A stretch of 64,000 bases of DNA from Pholis gunnellus. Lineage: Eukaryota; Chordata; Actinopteri; Perciformes; Pholidae. A program made the translations under genes and the position numbers. Below are positions 10,901-23,956 of this stretch, piece by piece. Below the pieces are notes generated by a model that saw only the letters and a program-made list of their open reading frames with translations, was not told the origin of the DNA and searched no databases. Within the stretch, counting starts at the first letter, position 1; each line of letters begins with the position of its first letter. The DNA is taken from contig OU342823.1 in NCBI GenBank assembly GCA_910591455.2, positions 2,466,001 through 2,530,000 on the forward strand, in the 5' to 3' direction.

Positions 10901-13900
10901 AATCATGCTTTAGTTGCCAGGAGTGGGTTCCATCCACTACAATAAACTATACATTTATTGGCTCAAATTTTTCTGAAATTAGGTACAGATGCAAACGTAA
11001 GCAAGATCTCCAAGCGCAAACTCAAATTGCCGTGACCAGCGATTCTAACTTAAAGCCAGGATTCTGGCTTCCCGGCTTTATAGCAACTGGCCCATTCCAA
11101 AAGGCCACGCCCCCTGACAACACTGCAAGCAGCAATACTGGGGGCCAAGCAATTGGCTCCTTCCAAACGGCCACATGCTCCGAACTGATGATGATAATAA
11201 AAGAGCAAGTGCTGCTCATTTTTGCCCATGGCCAGGTTAGGAACAAGCACATTTATGATTGAAACAGGCAACCTGCAGGACTGCTCCCAGTTCTACGTGT
11301 GAATAAATCGTGCTCATCTCCTGTGTACTCCATTTTAGCAAATTGTAACATGCATTATTCCCCTGGTGCTCTTAATAACTGAGTCAGCAGCTTCTAGGGC
11401 AAACAAAGTAATAAGAGACAAACAAACGGATCCATAAATTCCTAATTACCCACATCATCCAATATGTGAGTGGTGGAGAGGACAACAGGGTGTCCATGTA
11501 GTTCCTCAGCTCCACTCTGTGAAGACGAAAACAAAGCAAAGATTGAAGTGTGCTACAGAACATTGGCTCCCACTGTTCTCAGGAAACTATTTTCTTTGCA
11601 AGAATAAAAGTGCCATGAAGATGGATGTTCATCTGCACAGCAGAGAGTCTGTCCGAAAGCCTCAGCCTGCTGCACCCAGCTACTGAGAGCTAAATCCCTC
11701 TGAAGCTCATGACATGCTTTAAAAACAGTCCTTGGCCCTATCTGTTATTTGTTCCCCTTCCAAGTGTAAAGATTATGAGACAAAGACAATACACCTCATA
11801 CAAGAACCATTATATATACAAATCTATTATGGGAAGTAACATAGTTATTTGTGTTCCAAGAAGTTTTTTGCTGTTGCTGTCTGTATCTCATGTCTCATGT
11901 TGGGGCCTTAAAGTGCATTTTCTGTGCTCAACCTGAGACCAAAGGAGCTGTTGTGAGCAAACAACTGTGGCACCAGAAGCCTATAACATATTGGTAAATT
12001 CCCCCAAAATGAAATGGCCACTAACCAGAACTTGAAGAATGTTTGCAGGATAACTTACAATTTCATCTAATGTACTCTTTTAGTTAACAAATGGAGAAAT
12101 TGTCAATTATTTTATGGACCAAAAGAGCCCTTGGTCTATTGCCCTGTATCTGGTCTCATTTTAATGGATGAATCAGTTTGAATTTGTGGTTTTCCGTTGG
12201 AACCATGAAAAGGAGTTGACATAAATACTTGAAAACACTGAGTGTGGGCATAAATAGTAGCCCTGTGTGTATCAGCAGCTGCATTTTGCGCTGCTATGGC
12301 TATGGTGTGGTCAGCTGGGGTGGTTTCGATGTGCATGTTCTGCTGCTGCTTTAGTTTAGTGTCTCACATGCTTTTTTCAGTCCCATAATGAATTGGGTGT
12401 TTACAAACAATGCAGTGAGCCTTCCCTGCCTCGGTTAACCTGCTGAAGCAACTGAAGAGGACGGTGTGTCCCTCGACCTTCACCGTCTCCTCCACCCAAC
12501 TCCACTTCCACTTAATCTCCACGCCTTCATCAACGGCCTTCACCTCTTCACCTACAGCTACCTTGGCCATCTTACCTTGTGTTTACGTGACAGGCAAATG
12601 GAGTGTGTATTTCTGCTGTTCTATAATTCTAACGTTAAGAGCCTGAAATCATTCAATAGTACCCCGACTTGAACTGGTGACAAATGAACAACCATGGGTT
12701 CTTTGTTGCTTTCTGTCAGCACTCGTTTACACAGCATAAAAAAGCAGTTCAGCAATCCAGCTAACGATATATTTGCTGTTTTTACAGCTGCTTCTTCTGA
12801 AAGTGTGAACACCTGCATGACAAAAGAAATGCCCACTTCCAAAGAATATACAAATCTGTAAAGACTTTATTTTCAATAGTTGCCATGCTTGATGGAAAGT
12901 GCCAGTGCTGTTTTTATTCACGTTGTCTATTTGTTTCTGGAAAAACTTGTCCACACAGAAGCAGAGAACACAAACATGTTCTTACATGAGGCCCAGTAAC
13001 TTTGTTTCTGTTCTTATTCTTGTACTACAATCTGTATTATTGGGGTTATTCTTAAAGGACGTAACATGACTTCTTTTTCCACACAAAACAAAATTCAAAC
13101 AATACAGAATCTAGAGTAAAGGCCCATCAGCACCCTGGTATAAATATCTTTTCAGTAGTTTATTTGTTTTCTCTGTTGACATTCTGTGTGCTGCGATCTA
13201 GAGCCTGACAGATACATCGTCCACTGCGCATCAGAAGCACACCTACGGCTATTTTCACTATTTTCTGCCGCACAAAAGATAATTCTGGTTGATTATTAAG
13301 AGAAGCAATCTGTACAAACAGAAAATGTCTCAGCACTCTAAACCCTCTGTGATACACCTGAGCTGTTGGTGTTAGTCCTTCAGAAAAGAGGCCGACGTGA
13401 AACAACTAGACAGAAGTAATGTTTAGTAGAAGAGGCGGAGATACTCACCTCTCCACCCACATATACTGGATTGCCAAGAATTGAAGGCAGCTGTGAGACA
13501 GGTCATGTTGTGACTAAGTGTTTAAGGTCACTGGCGAATGCGAAGGAAATCACCCGCTGCTGTAAAAATAGACAGGCAGGGTGAGAGAAACTATAAAGCA
13601 GAGTCAGATCAAGACTGACTCACACTGCATTGAAATGCACCGAACGTCGAGTAAATCTCTGAGTGGATTTGTTCTAAACTGGAGATGAAATGGCTGTTTG
13701 CTATTAGATTGACTATACAATGCTAATGAAGAAACGTACTTAGAAAGCCTTAACTGAATTGGGACAGTGCTCTCCATAATGAGTTGGCTGAATTGATTGG
13801 AAAGTGTTTACAGAAGAGTATTCCTTTAATAAACAGGCAATTCTCCCAGCAGATAATATCCCGTCCTGAAAAAAACCACTGAGGTCTGATTGTGCTATCA

Positions 13901-14219
13901 GTCACTTGATTACAGTCTGAAATATCTTGTTGATTCATCTGCTGCCTGTGGATTTTGGAACACACAGTTTGCTCTGTTAAGGATAAAAGAACTGAGATCA
14001 TGAGTTGATCACGTCTATCTGCTATATGCCTTGCGGTTTTTACAATTGAGTTATTTCACTGATGATTTGTCAGAGTGGCATTAATGTCTCTGTACTGCAG
14101 TGACTACAATTAGTTTGAGGAGTTGAAAACATTGCACCTAGGATTATTCAATAAAGTTTTCTGAACTAAATGACAAAATATAGTTTGTAACTCCACTGAA
14201 TGAGAATGGGCATTTCCCT

Positions 14220-14580
14220 TGCCTCTCAGCGGCTCTCAAGGTGGCCACCGCTGAGCCGGTAGCTAGAAGCTAATGGTGCTGGAATCACTAACAGTGCAAA
14301 CAACAGCAGCAGTGCTTACAGAGCTGAACAGTGTGAGACCGCTTCCGAGGCTACGCCGTCCCGGGCCGTTTATCAGCTGTAACTGCTGTGAGGGCGCAGT
14401 GCAGAGCGACGACCCTGAGCTCGCCAGCGGGGCGCGCTCACATGCACGAACATGCACTCAGATAGATGTCTACAAAGCAAATAGAAGCTCTGATCACAAC
14501 ACACACAGAGGGAGAGCGACCTCATTCTCTGCTCAGCTAGACATTACTGCACTTTACTGTTACTTACAAGTTAAGGCATA
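14220..14580 (+). repeat. Dispersed repeat, related to 51890-52140
   Basis: The segment near 14495-14555 (cacaacacacacagagggag, then gctcag..gacattactgcact) matches 52035-52095 in the same orientation. The match explains a 102-codon open frame at 14273-14581, which is therefore repeat sequence and not a gene. The family is a common type of interspersed teleost repeat with no coding capacity that I can see. Confidence 0.5.
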
Positions 14581-14825
14581 AAAAAGGCTTTGTGAGGTTT
14601 GGGGAAAGTTTAGGTTTAAAAAGCACCCGTTGTTGAAGTTAGGGGAACTTTAGCTGATGCGTTTATACAAAACAACTTACATATGTGCATTCAACCATGT
14701 GAGTACTTAGGTTGGTCCCCTTAGTATTGAGGGAGTAGTAAGCCGGTCGGCAGTAGTAGAGCAAAGTGGAGGTGCTGGGGTCTACGCTTTGACCATGTGC
14801 TGGATGTAGGATGGGCCTGAGCCAT

Positions 14826-15065
14826 TCACAGCATGATAGGCAAGAACCATAATCCTGAGTCAGATTCGAGCTGCCACCAGGAGCCAGTGCAGGGTGCAGT
14901 GGAGCGGGGTAGCGGGAGAGAACTTGGGTAGTTGAAGACCAGCCAGGATGTTGCGTTCTGAATAAGCTGCAGGGGTTGGATGGCAGTAAATTGCAGTAGC
15001 ATAGGCACGAGATGCCATGAGCCTTACAAGCTTACAAGGTTCAGACGTAGATCCTCTCCAAGTTA
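14826..15065. repeat. LINE-derived fragment
   Basis: The block holding gagccagtgcagggtgcagt, agaacttgggtagttgaaga and aataagctgcaggggt is of a type widespread in fish genomes, where it reads as part of an L2-like LINE tail. A diverged relative is at 60425-60550 (ggagccagtgaaggctaat, ggttctggactagtttcagt). Family naming is from memory and uncertain. Confidence 0.4.
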
Positions 15066-15776
15066 CCCATGCTGTCCTTGAGGTTGGATGTAAACGGGGA
15101 GAGTGCAGAACCCAGGTCGAGCTTGGTCAGAGATATAAGAAACCAATGTTTGTCGGGCACAGGGAAACAAACAGTGATCTCCTTTGTTAAAGTCTGGTGC
15201 TTTGTTCTGGGGGTCAGGGGGAAGTGTCTTCCTTTGCTTTCAGTTGACCTCCCCTTTCAATATCTTTGGTCTGTGGGAGGGAACAGACACAGAGAGAACA
15301 CACTAGAAAGAACTCAGCCAACTGGTGAAATCAAATCAAGATTTATTGCTGAGGGATTGATTGATTTCTTTTATGGTCATTGATTGAGTTCAAACAGAGC
15401 TTTACTCTGTTGTCGGCTTTTTAATACTGGTTGCCGAATGAGTCTACAGAATACAGAAGTTTCAATTGAAGTCTTTCACAACCACAGGCAACACAATGCC
15501 TTAGTTTCTGTACTGATACCACAATATTGTGTTTTTCTACACCACACTTACTATTCATTTTATAAGTTTTCCCCTAACAACTCCAACTCCAACATTTTCG
15601 TTTTACACTTTGATACATTTCGGAATACATTTGTGACTGTGAGATTGAAACAGCAGTCTTTTGAGATTATTGTCATTTTCATAATATGTCAAATTAAATA
15701 TAGATCATTATTATGTATTTATTTAAACCTGAAAACCATGCCAGACTTTTCCAGCCCTGAATAGTTCCTGTAGCTC

Positions 15777-16043
15777 TCAGAGTGCTTGAAATGGTTCTTG
15801 GTTTCGAGACCGGTCTCAAGACCACTTTTTGATTGTGTTCCTCGGCCTTGTCTCGGTCTCAGACAAAGAGGACACTGGATTTCATTTCAAGACCGGTCAA
15901 GACTACAACTGTGGGCATATCGCTAAACTGCCGGTGCATCGCCTGATTTATTTAACATCATTACTCTGACTACTCATAGAAAACAAAGGAACCTGCCCAC
16001 ACATATAATGATTATTTTATCACGACGTTTCTCATGGTACATT

Positions 16044-16084
<41 letters not shown>

Positions 16085-16391
16085 GCATAAACAGTATATA
16101 TGGCAATAAAAGAGGTGAATGAAGAAGAATCTTCATTTGTTTTCTGTGGGTGGTTTAATGGGAATGTGGACAGATCAGATCAATTTAAGTAGTGCAAATG
16201 ATTTGCATGACACATCATATCAAAGGTGTGTCATGCAGTGTGGGACTGGTTTGATCTTGGTCTGGTCTCGCCCTGCCTTGCTCTCGGTTTTGACCTGGCC
16301 TCAACCCCATAATGTTTCTTGTCTCGGTCTAGATACACTCTGCTCTTGATAATAATTGGTCTCGGTTTAGGTGGTCTTAACTACAACACTG
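15777..16391. repeat. Probable DNA-transposon remnant rich in 'tctcggtct' words
   Basis: The segment has many variants of ggtctcggtct and gaccggtctcaag at both ends (15805-15905 and 16255-16375) with an AC microsatellite at 16046-16080 between. The right end reads ctacaacactg, which resembles a hAT-type terminus. I did not find a clean matching left end or a target duplication, so the borders are approximate. Confidence 0.4.
16046..16080. repeat. AC microsatellite
   Basis: An uninterrupted run of about 17 AC units. It is intronic and has no coding meaning. Confidence 0.95.
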
Positions 16392-17929
16392 GTAGTTCTA
16401 CCAGGTTGCAGCCCCAAAAGTCTTCACCAATCAATGTGGTCAAGCAGCCTGTATTTCAAAAACTTTTTACACCCGGTGGTATGGACACATTTTGGTCGGT
16501 CCTCAAAAGGTTTGAGTTACAAATTGCACCAAATAAATAGGATAAATATGTTCTAAACTAGTAATTAAGGAACTATAGAGTTGAGTCCTTTCATTCTACA
16601 GTCAAAGTAACTGATTTAAAATGTGTATACAGGCCATTTGATGACTATTTGAAAGATGACTTCGAATATCCAGACCACTAAACTTAATGTCAGGCTGATC
16701 TGACATGGCACATTTGAAAAAGGATCACAATAACATCAATTGCATCAGGCATTCCCCCTAAGATCTCCCATCTGCCCAGAGATGGGTCTGTGGTCAAGTC
16801 CCCCGAGCCTTCAATTCCAAACACCTTTGTTAAATTAGGACCTCACATATTCAAATGCCCCATCTCTGTTCACCGCTGTAGTCAGCAGTCCAGTCCACAC
16901 ATCAGCTGTGGGGGGTTCTCCAATATTGCTGCATGGTGCTGTGCTTAAAAAGGCAATGAGAGGAAGAGTGGGAGGCAGGGGGAGAGTTTAAGGCTTAGCT
17001 GAAAGCCAAGAGAGACAAGCCACTCTAACCTCTGCATTATAATCACACACTCGGCACATTATCATCCTCATTTGTAATAGCCCAGTGACCCTCTCTTAAG
17101 AATCTATCCATGGATCTCAATATGGCAGAGGAGATAATGGAACACACTAATTCACTTTCCCACATGACAGATTGAGTTGCTTTTGTTCTGGGAAGGTTTT
17201 GATGCAGCTGCAGTAGGTTTGGAAGCAGCAGCAAGGCATACGACCGGATTGTAGTTGAAAATGTCCCTTTCAATCTAGCAAAACATATTATGAAATCAGT
17301 CATCAGGCTTTCCCAATAGTCGAATAAAAATGCATGTCATTCAGTACTATTGTTATCTAAGTCTACTTCAAAGTTGTCCTCATCTGATACATTATGATAG
17401 ATGAGTATTGTATTCTCCTATTGATCATAAATAATAACAGACATTGATATTTTAGACTTTATGAAAAAACCCGCATTTTGAAGATGTGTTATAGCTCTGG
17501 CTAGTGTCTGCAGGTCTTCCTCTCAGGCTGTAGGTATAATACTCACCAATCAGAGGCTACAGCAGCAGCCTGTATGTAGCCTAAGAGGCAAAACCAGTTA
17601 GATAATCTCTCGCTGTTCCTTGTAAAGCATAATGACGTGGTAATAAGCGGCAAACATTGACAAAGGAACTCCTCTCTTCTGGATTTTACACAGTACAAAG
17701 ATTCCTATTAGAGAGATTTTACACATACTTTACCGGTCCCGTCAGAGAGACTAGAGACAAAGTTGAAAGTATTTTAAAAACCTTAAAGATTTGGGGCTTT
17801 TGAGAAAGCATTCGTGGCGGGAGCTCCAGAATGCCAAACCCCTTCTCGACCTATAGAGGACCCATCCTGACGGCACCAGTGTGGATTCTGTGCTGACTTG
17901 AGGGTTTTATACAGATCAAAAGAAATACC

Positions 17930-18122
17930 ATGACGTCAACATTTCTTTTGAAGACTGCTGTTTTGAAGCCCAGGTTCCGTATTTTGGTCGTCTCCATCTT
18001 CCACCGAATAAGACAAGTTTTAGGTGACTGAAAAGGTTACAATTAACTTTCATGATCGGAAAACACATACCCTGCTAAATGGACCATCATTTACTAAATG
18101 AACTTCATGCTGTATTGAAGAA
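17930..18122 (-). repeat. Dispersed repeat B, minus-oriented copy
   Basis: Read on the minus strand, this matches 45435-45795: the words gaagatggagacgacc and aatgatggtccatttag of this copy correspond to caagatggcgacggcc (45729) and aatgatggtccatttag (45462). Other partial copies are at 27048-27252 (minus) and 50826-50945 (plus). It is a non-coding teleost interspersed repeat whose name I do not know. Confidence 0.55.
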
Positions 18123-19584
18123 GATATTGTGGTAAAAATCTCTTACTCTGCGCTCAACCTAAAATGCTCTTGATCCAGCGTTACGTCTCTGTGTTCAGAT
18201 TTGACTGAGTTGAGTTATGACTTGGAAAGGATTCTAATTCCCAAATGTTCTCTACTGACACCCTAACTTGTGACTTTGCATTTTAAATAGAGAAGTACGT
18301 TTCTACCACGTATTTTGGAGTTTGCATCTATTAGCCTTATGAGAAACTGCATTTTAAGGCACTTAGTACATTGGCTGAACCTTCAGCTGGGGTGGTTGCT
18401 GCTTGGTTTGCGGTGTTGTCTATAGCTTTTCCCAAAATGACTGCCATGTATCACTGTGGACTGTAGAGGCTGGAGGTTTCATTCATGCTTCAGTGGCTGA
18501 AAATGAAATACTCTGCTCCCCTCCGTCCCCGGAGTCTCTTTGTACTGGCAAGCTCTTCTGTTGTTCAGATGTAAGCCCCTATTTCACTTTCCTGTTGAAT
18601 CGTGTTGCCACTGCAGGTCCAATTAACTTGTAAATGGAGACATATCGACACAATGAGCGTTATTGTGAAAGCGGTACCCTGAGGAGGGCAATCTGACCAG
18701 CAAAGCCTTGCTCAAATATTGGTTCAATGTCAGTGTCTTTCCTCTGCCTTGCAATGCTGATGGAGATAGATTATGGTCCTTACATAGATTGGTGTGAAAT
18801 TAAATTAGTCAGAGTCTCAGGAAGAGGGATGAAGGAAAAGGATGAGAGGAGTGAGCAAGTTCGCCCCTGACCAGAGGAACAGATGAGTACATAAGCAGCA
18901 CGGGTCACCCTGGCTCTGTCATTTTGACTTAGCCACCGGGGAATAGCTCCACAATGAGGGAGATAGAGAGAGAAGGCAGGGAGCTAGTTAAAGGACTAAA
19001 CAAGCAGCACATTGTCACCGTGGCCCTGTCAGCTTGTGTTATAGCCAATGAGAAAGTGGGACAAATGGCCCGTGGCTGTCACAGTGCTGCTCAGGCCTTT
19101 TGGAAATCAGATGGCCCTTCAGCCATTTCTCGCCATTCTCAGTGTTATCACAGGCAATGCGCTGTGGCTTTTAAAGTGAATGACCGACACAAGTATGTGA
19201 GGCCAATAAAGACAGCCGTAAATATAGGATAATGGTAACTTTACAGGAACTGCTGTGACCCTAAGTGGCATTTAAAGGATCATGGCACATGGAATTTCCC
19301 CTTCATTTCCCAAGATTTGCTTTAAAGATTGCTTTATTTAGTTGTTACTTTTGTGATAAAACCCTTGAAATGTCTAACACGATTGCATTAATACTGGATG
19401 CTAAAGAAGTAAAAGGTGCTGTCAAACCTAACCTGAGTAGTTAACCTGTTCTCGTCAAATGCTGATGCCTGGTCAGTGTCTGAAACCGCCGCACAGAGGC
19501 ACCCTCTAGCGTCTGTATGAGACGCATCGGGCTGTCAACTAACTCCAATATAAATGCAGCCGCTTCATTTTAAGAAGGTCAGAG

Positions 19585-19760
19585 CCAGTGACGTATTTAG
19601 AGAAGGTTTGCATAAGGTGGAGGAGAGATGGGTTGAAGAAACACAGGACTTTCACCCAGGAGACAGCTGTTCCCGTGTGAAGTGACGTTACCTTTTTTTA
19701 CCTTACTTTTGATGTAACTTCCTTACTTTACTAACGCCAGTTAATAGTTATTTTGACCAG
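19585..19760 (-). repeat. Dispersed teleost repeat, copy 2
   Basis: It shares ggactttcacccaggagaca with the copy near 195-215, in the same orientation, followed by similar gtgtgaa..cgtta sequence. It belongs to the same family as 125-480, 61695-61965 and 63478-63720. Confidence 0.5.
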
Positions 19761-22726
19761 TGTGCAAAATACATGTTGGCAAACGGATCCACACTACCTG
19801 GTGCATTGGGTCAAATTTGTCCAAATGGGTCCGTTGAGGTCCACAAACAGAAGTGAAGACAGGCGCTCTTTGTGTCGTCCCCTCTCTTTCTCTTTGCCTC
19901 TTCCAGTCTATTGATCTTGCCTATACTAATGGCAAACATTTAAAAAACTGCCCATTTCCTAAACTTATCTAAGTGCTTTCGTTGTGTAAGTAAACCAGAA
20001 AAAAGATGTCTGCAAGTAACAAGCACAGTATGTTTCCTGCCCCACCATAGAACTGTGTGGTCATAGATGTGTCATATCAGCATGAATCCAAGAGATGAAC
20101 TAATGAATCCATCTGATGATAATGAACTGTTCAAAAAATCATCTTAGATGATATATACTCATGCAGGATAATGTGGTTGCTATGACAACTCGTGCACAAT
20201 ACCTCGGGGGAGTTTTTACATTTAGAGTGGAAAGCAGTAAAAACAGAGATGTGTTGAGCTTGTGTCGTCCTCCGTGTGTTTATCGATTCCTCATTAAAAA
20301 AAAAAGTCAGTGTAACCATAACAACCACACAGTAAGTTTCCCCTAATATAAAGGCAGAAGATGCCTCTTTTGTTCCTTTTCCACCACTTGCCTGTATACA
20401 AGGCCCCATTCAGCCTCGACAAGTAATGATGATAATCACTTCTTTGTCTTCCTGAGCTATTTGTGTTAGCAGAGAGGAGGAATAAATAAGCCGGGCAACC
20501 TGAACAGTCTTGAAATTGGATTTTCCTCTGCAGGTCCATGTAGCACTGATGATGTCACATGACCTGTAGTAGTGGAGTGGGTTTAATCAACATAAATACG
20601 GTGAAGTGATTCAATTGCATTACTACTTTAATTAACCTGCACTTGTTCAAATATGCATTTTAATTTAAAAAGAAATAGTTTTTAAGAAAGTATTAGTTTT
20701 CACAGTGCAACACAACATGTAACAAATAAAGATTTATATACTGTATATATATATATATGTTGTTTTTTAGTTTTGTAGTTATAAAGAAAATACATTTTAC
20801 ACCAGGAACATGGTAATAAATGTTTAATGCAAAAGAAATTCCTTTTATATGTATGTATATACTAGATAAACAGAATTGAGTATATATATAGATCGGTCAC
20901 GTTGTCACCAATACCCAATGCAGCTCGTTGACATTGGCCTGATATCTGATATCAATATTCCTAATCCAATCCAAGCCATAGTCAAAGTCTTCTTTATCAA
21001 GTTGACCCCGGATGCCATATATTTCATGAGCATTGCAGCTCTTTGGTAATGTCTTGTCTTATTTTAAGACTGAACCTTCACTTTAACAGATAGGAACCAG
21101 ATTCCATGTCTGTACATAATCACACGGTGCAGAGACGTGATGGACTGGAAGCACCTCGTCATGGCATCACTTCATCACACTGAAGAGACTCAGAGAGACC
21201 ATTGTCGTTTAGAACTGGAGATCTACAGCCCTGTTACAACCTGACATCCAGATACAATCCACATGCATCTCGTGTCCTGTCTGTTTACGGCTCAAATGAA
21301 TGACACTCAGCTGCCAGCAACGAGCTCTCTGGTGTTTGCATTCAAGGGTAATTCGTCTCGCTCTGTTCCCGTAATGCACATCACTTTCACTCCAAATATT
21401 AACTACTGTCAGAAAGATGCCAAGTGTTGGGGAAATCATGATTCGTTGTGCAATTTTCCTTTTCAAAATACACGAGTGGATGTAGTCTGCAGCTGAGGAG
21501 CGGCTGCTGTCAGTGCCGACAGGGCTGTCAGGCTGAACTGCCAACAGACACTTGATCACTTAAATGTGTGTAACTCACAGAGAACTCATGTTCAGCCTGT
21601 GTTTTCCAACAAGATCTGACCTGCATGGCGCCTTGGTAACGCCAGACCTGATCATGGTCTCCAGTCGATCTATTTGCACAGAATGAAGGTGTGGGTGTCT
21701 GCTCTGTGGCTAGCCAGTTAACACTAGCACTGTTAGCATTCTGTTCAGTTCCTGATGTCTTGGGCTGAGTCTGTCCACCAATCAGAGGCTTTTTTCCTGG
21801 AAAAAAGATGTGTATTTGCAAGTTCAGTCAGTTCAGTTTTTGTAGTTTCAGTTTTCCTCTCCTCCTCGTCTGCCCCCCTCAACAGTCGACCCGAATAAAT
21901 CACCGTGGCTGCGCCTGAGTGCGTGGCAGCGCTGTGGGTTTCAGCTCGGGGCCTCAGTACCCATCATCAGCACACACACACTGGGCGCTGCATGTGCGCA
22001 GTCGCACGCACACTTGGACGCACCGTGCTGTACTCGGTGACCGGACTTCATGCGTCTGGGTGTTCAGCCAGGTGGAAACATTCAGACCGGGCAAGGTCAG
22101 GGGGTTGTCGGTCCAAATCCCAGTGAGGGGAACCTGTAAATTAAAGATGAATCCGTCCAAGCTGGAAGCAGGAGACACGGGGGGCATGGGGCACATCCTG
22201 GAGACAAGCAGCCACAATAGTGTTTATCGTGTCCTATTGTGGGCCTCTGGTCATGGCGGCTTACTGAGAACACCATTTTCAGCCAGAAGTGTCAATCCAG
22301 CCCCGCAGTCTGGCCATCGCTGCCTCACTGCTGTGAAAATGCTTGTGTGGCTCTGCTTCTTCAGAGAGCCGTTAAAAACGGCCTGCTGACACAACTACAC
22401 TGGGATTATCAACTCCCTCCAACTGCCCAGCCCTCTTTTTTCAAGGCTTGGTAAATGCACCACACCTGCCTTTTGAGTAAAAAAAACGCACCTCATTTCT
22501 AGATACAGCCACTTACTATGGTGGCATAGTGGCTCTATAATGTTGGTACGTTTATATTTGAACTTAAAGTCAAACTCCATATTCTCTGCTCCCTTCAGAA
22601 ATCAATCTAGATGAGTGAAACAATGATTTGTCCTTTTACACGCCAAAGCTGGTATGATGCCAGGTTCTTCTCCTACACTTCGTAACGGAAAGTAATGAAC
22701 TATGATTTGTATATAACCTGCCTTGC

Positions 22727-22728
<2 letters not shown>

Positions 22729-22770
<42 letters not shown>
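22729..22770. repeat. AG microsatellite
   Basis: A pure run of 21 AG units in intron 1. Confidence 0.95.
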
Positions 22771-22774
<4 letters not shown>

Positions 22775-23583
22775 GCTTGAGATGAGGTGATGTGGACTCT
22801 AACAGAAGGCTGCATCATTTTACTGTCATTCTTTTTCTTTCTGTGACTTTACAGAAACATATTGTATTATATTACTTGTTATTTACAGGAATATCTCTGT
22901 GAAATAATTCAGAACATGAACACCTTTTCTGAAGAAAGCTCACATTGCAAAGGTTACATATCTATCGCCTTTTTCCTCCCTACTTCCTATAAAGCATGCC
23001 AGAAGAGTCCGCTAGACCTAAGTGCAGTTTACATTAAAAGGGTTCTGGGTATGGAAGTTCAGATTTTTTTGCACTAACTTTTTTTGAAGGTGCTGGTATG
23101 TGAAGTCGTATTTTGTATCTTTTTAAGATTTTTAAATGTAACTGGTCACCATAGCTCAGATCTTTAAAGGTCTTCTTAACCTGCAGTGAATCCTGAAACC
23201 CACCAAACCGAGAGGGAACATGCTTCTTAGCTACAAAAAGGCCATGCCAGGAGAGATCAGCTTGACAAAACAACTTGTACTTGAATCCATGGGCTAAACT
23301 TTGAAAATATCAAAATGTATTACAAGAGAAGATGGAAACAAATGTGGCTTTAGTGTGACATCTGTCACACAGCATTTATGTGCAGAAGACTATAATTTAG
23401 AGAAGCAGGTTTTACTACGCTTCAGCTCTTTTGACTTCCACATTTACCTCGCTTTATACACAAAAACCTTGACAAGCCTGTCCCTCACAGAATGTCAGAT
23501 CCTAAATGTTTGGACCAAATCTTTTTGAACTTTGGCTTTCGAAGCAACAAAAGAGCCATTATTATAATAATTGCTTTTCTTTA

Positions 23584-23956
23584 CACTTCACCTGCTTTCA
23601 CCTATTACACGTCAACTGACACTTCAATTTAAGAAATGAATGGTGCTTCCACTTCAACTTTCACACATGCTGAGAGAGCAGCATGTCTCTTTCTCAACTG
23701 ACACTTCAAATGCTTTCGGACGTCACACGTCACCAGCTTTCATATCTAACCCTGCGACACTTCAACTTCTTGCATTTCATAGTATTTGATGAAAGTTAAT
23801 CTGTTTTCAGTAAACACCAACCAACAGTTCAACTGATTTCAGCACTTTGACTTCCACTGCAATTTAAAACTCTGATGAAACAACTTCTTTCATCGCTTAC
23901 ATTTCAACTGACACCTCAGTTACTTTCGATGCTCACTTCAACTGATACATCAAACC
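23584..23956. repeat. Degenerate minisatellite based on 'cttcaactgacac'
   Basis: Variants of cttcaactgacac(t)tca recur through this stretch, for example near 23610, 23655, 23695, 23760, 23905 and 23937, interspersed with tttca/tttcg words. The period is irregular (roughly 20-40 bases) and copies are diverged, so it looks like an old tandem array. It has no open frame of note. Confidence 0.55.

Noticed and set aside
14273..14581. 102-codon open frame
   Set aside because: The sequence is part of a dispersed repeat also found near 52000, and has no domain.
21905..22389. 156-codon open frame in a GC-richer patch
   Set aside because: No domain, no repeat of known gene sequence, and no convincing splice sites around it.
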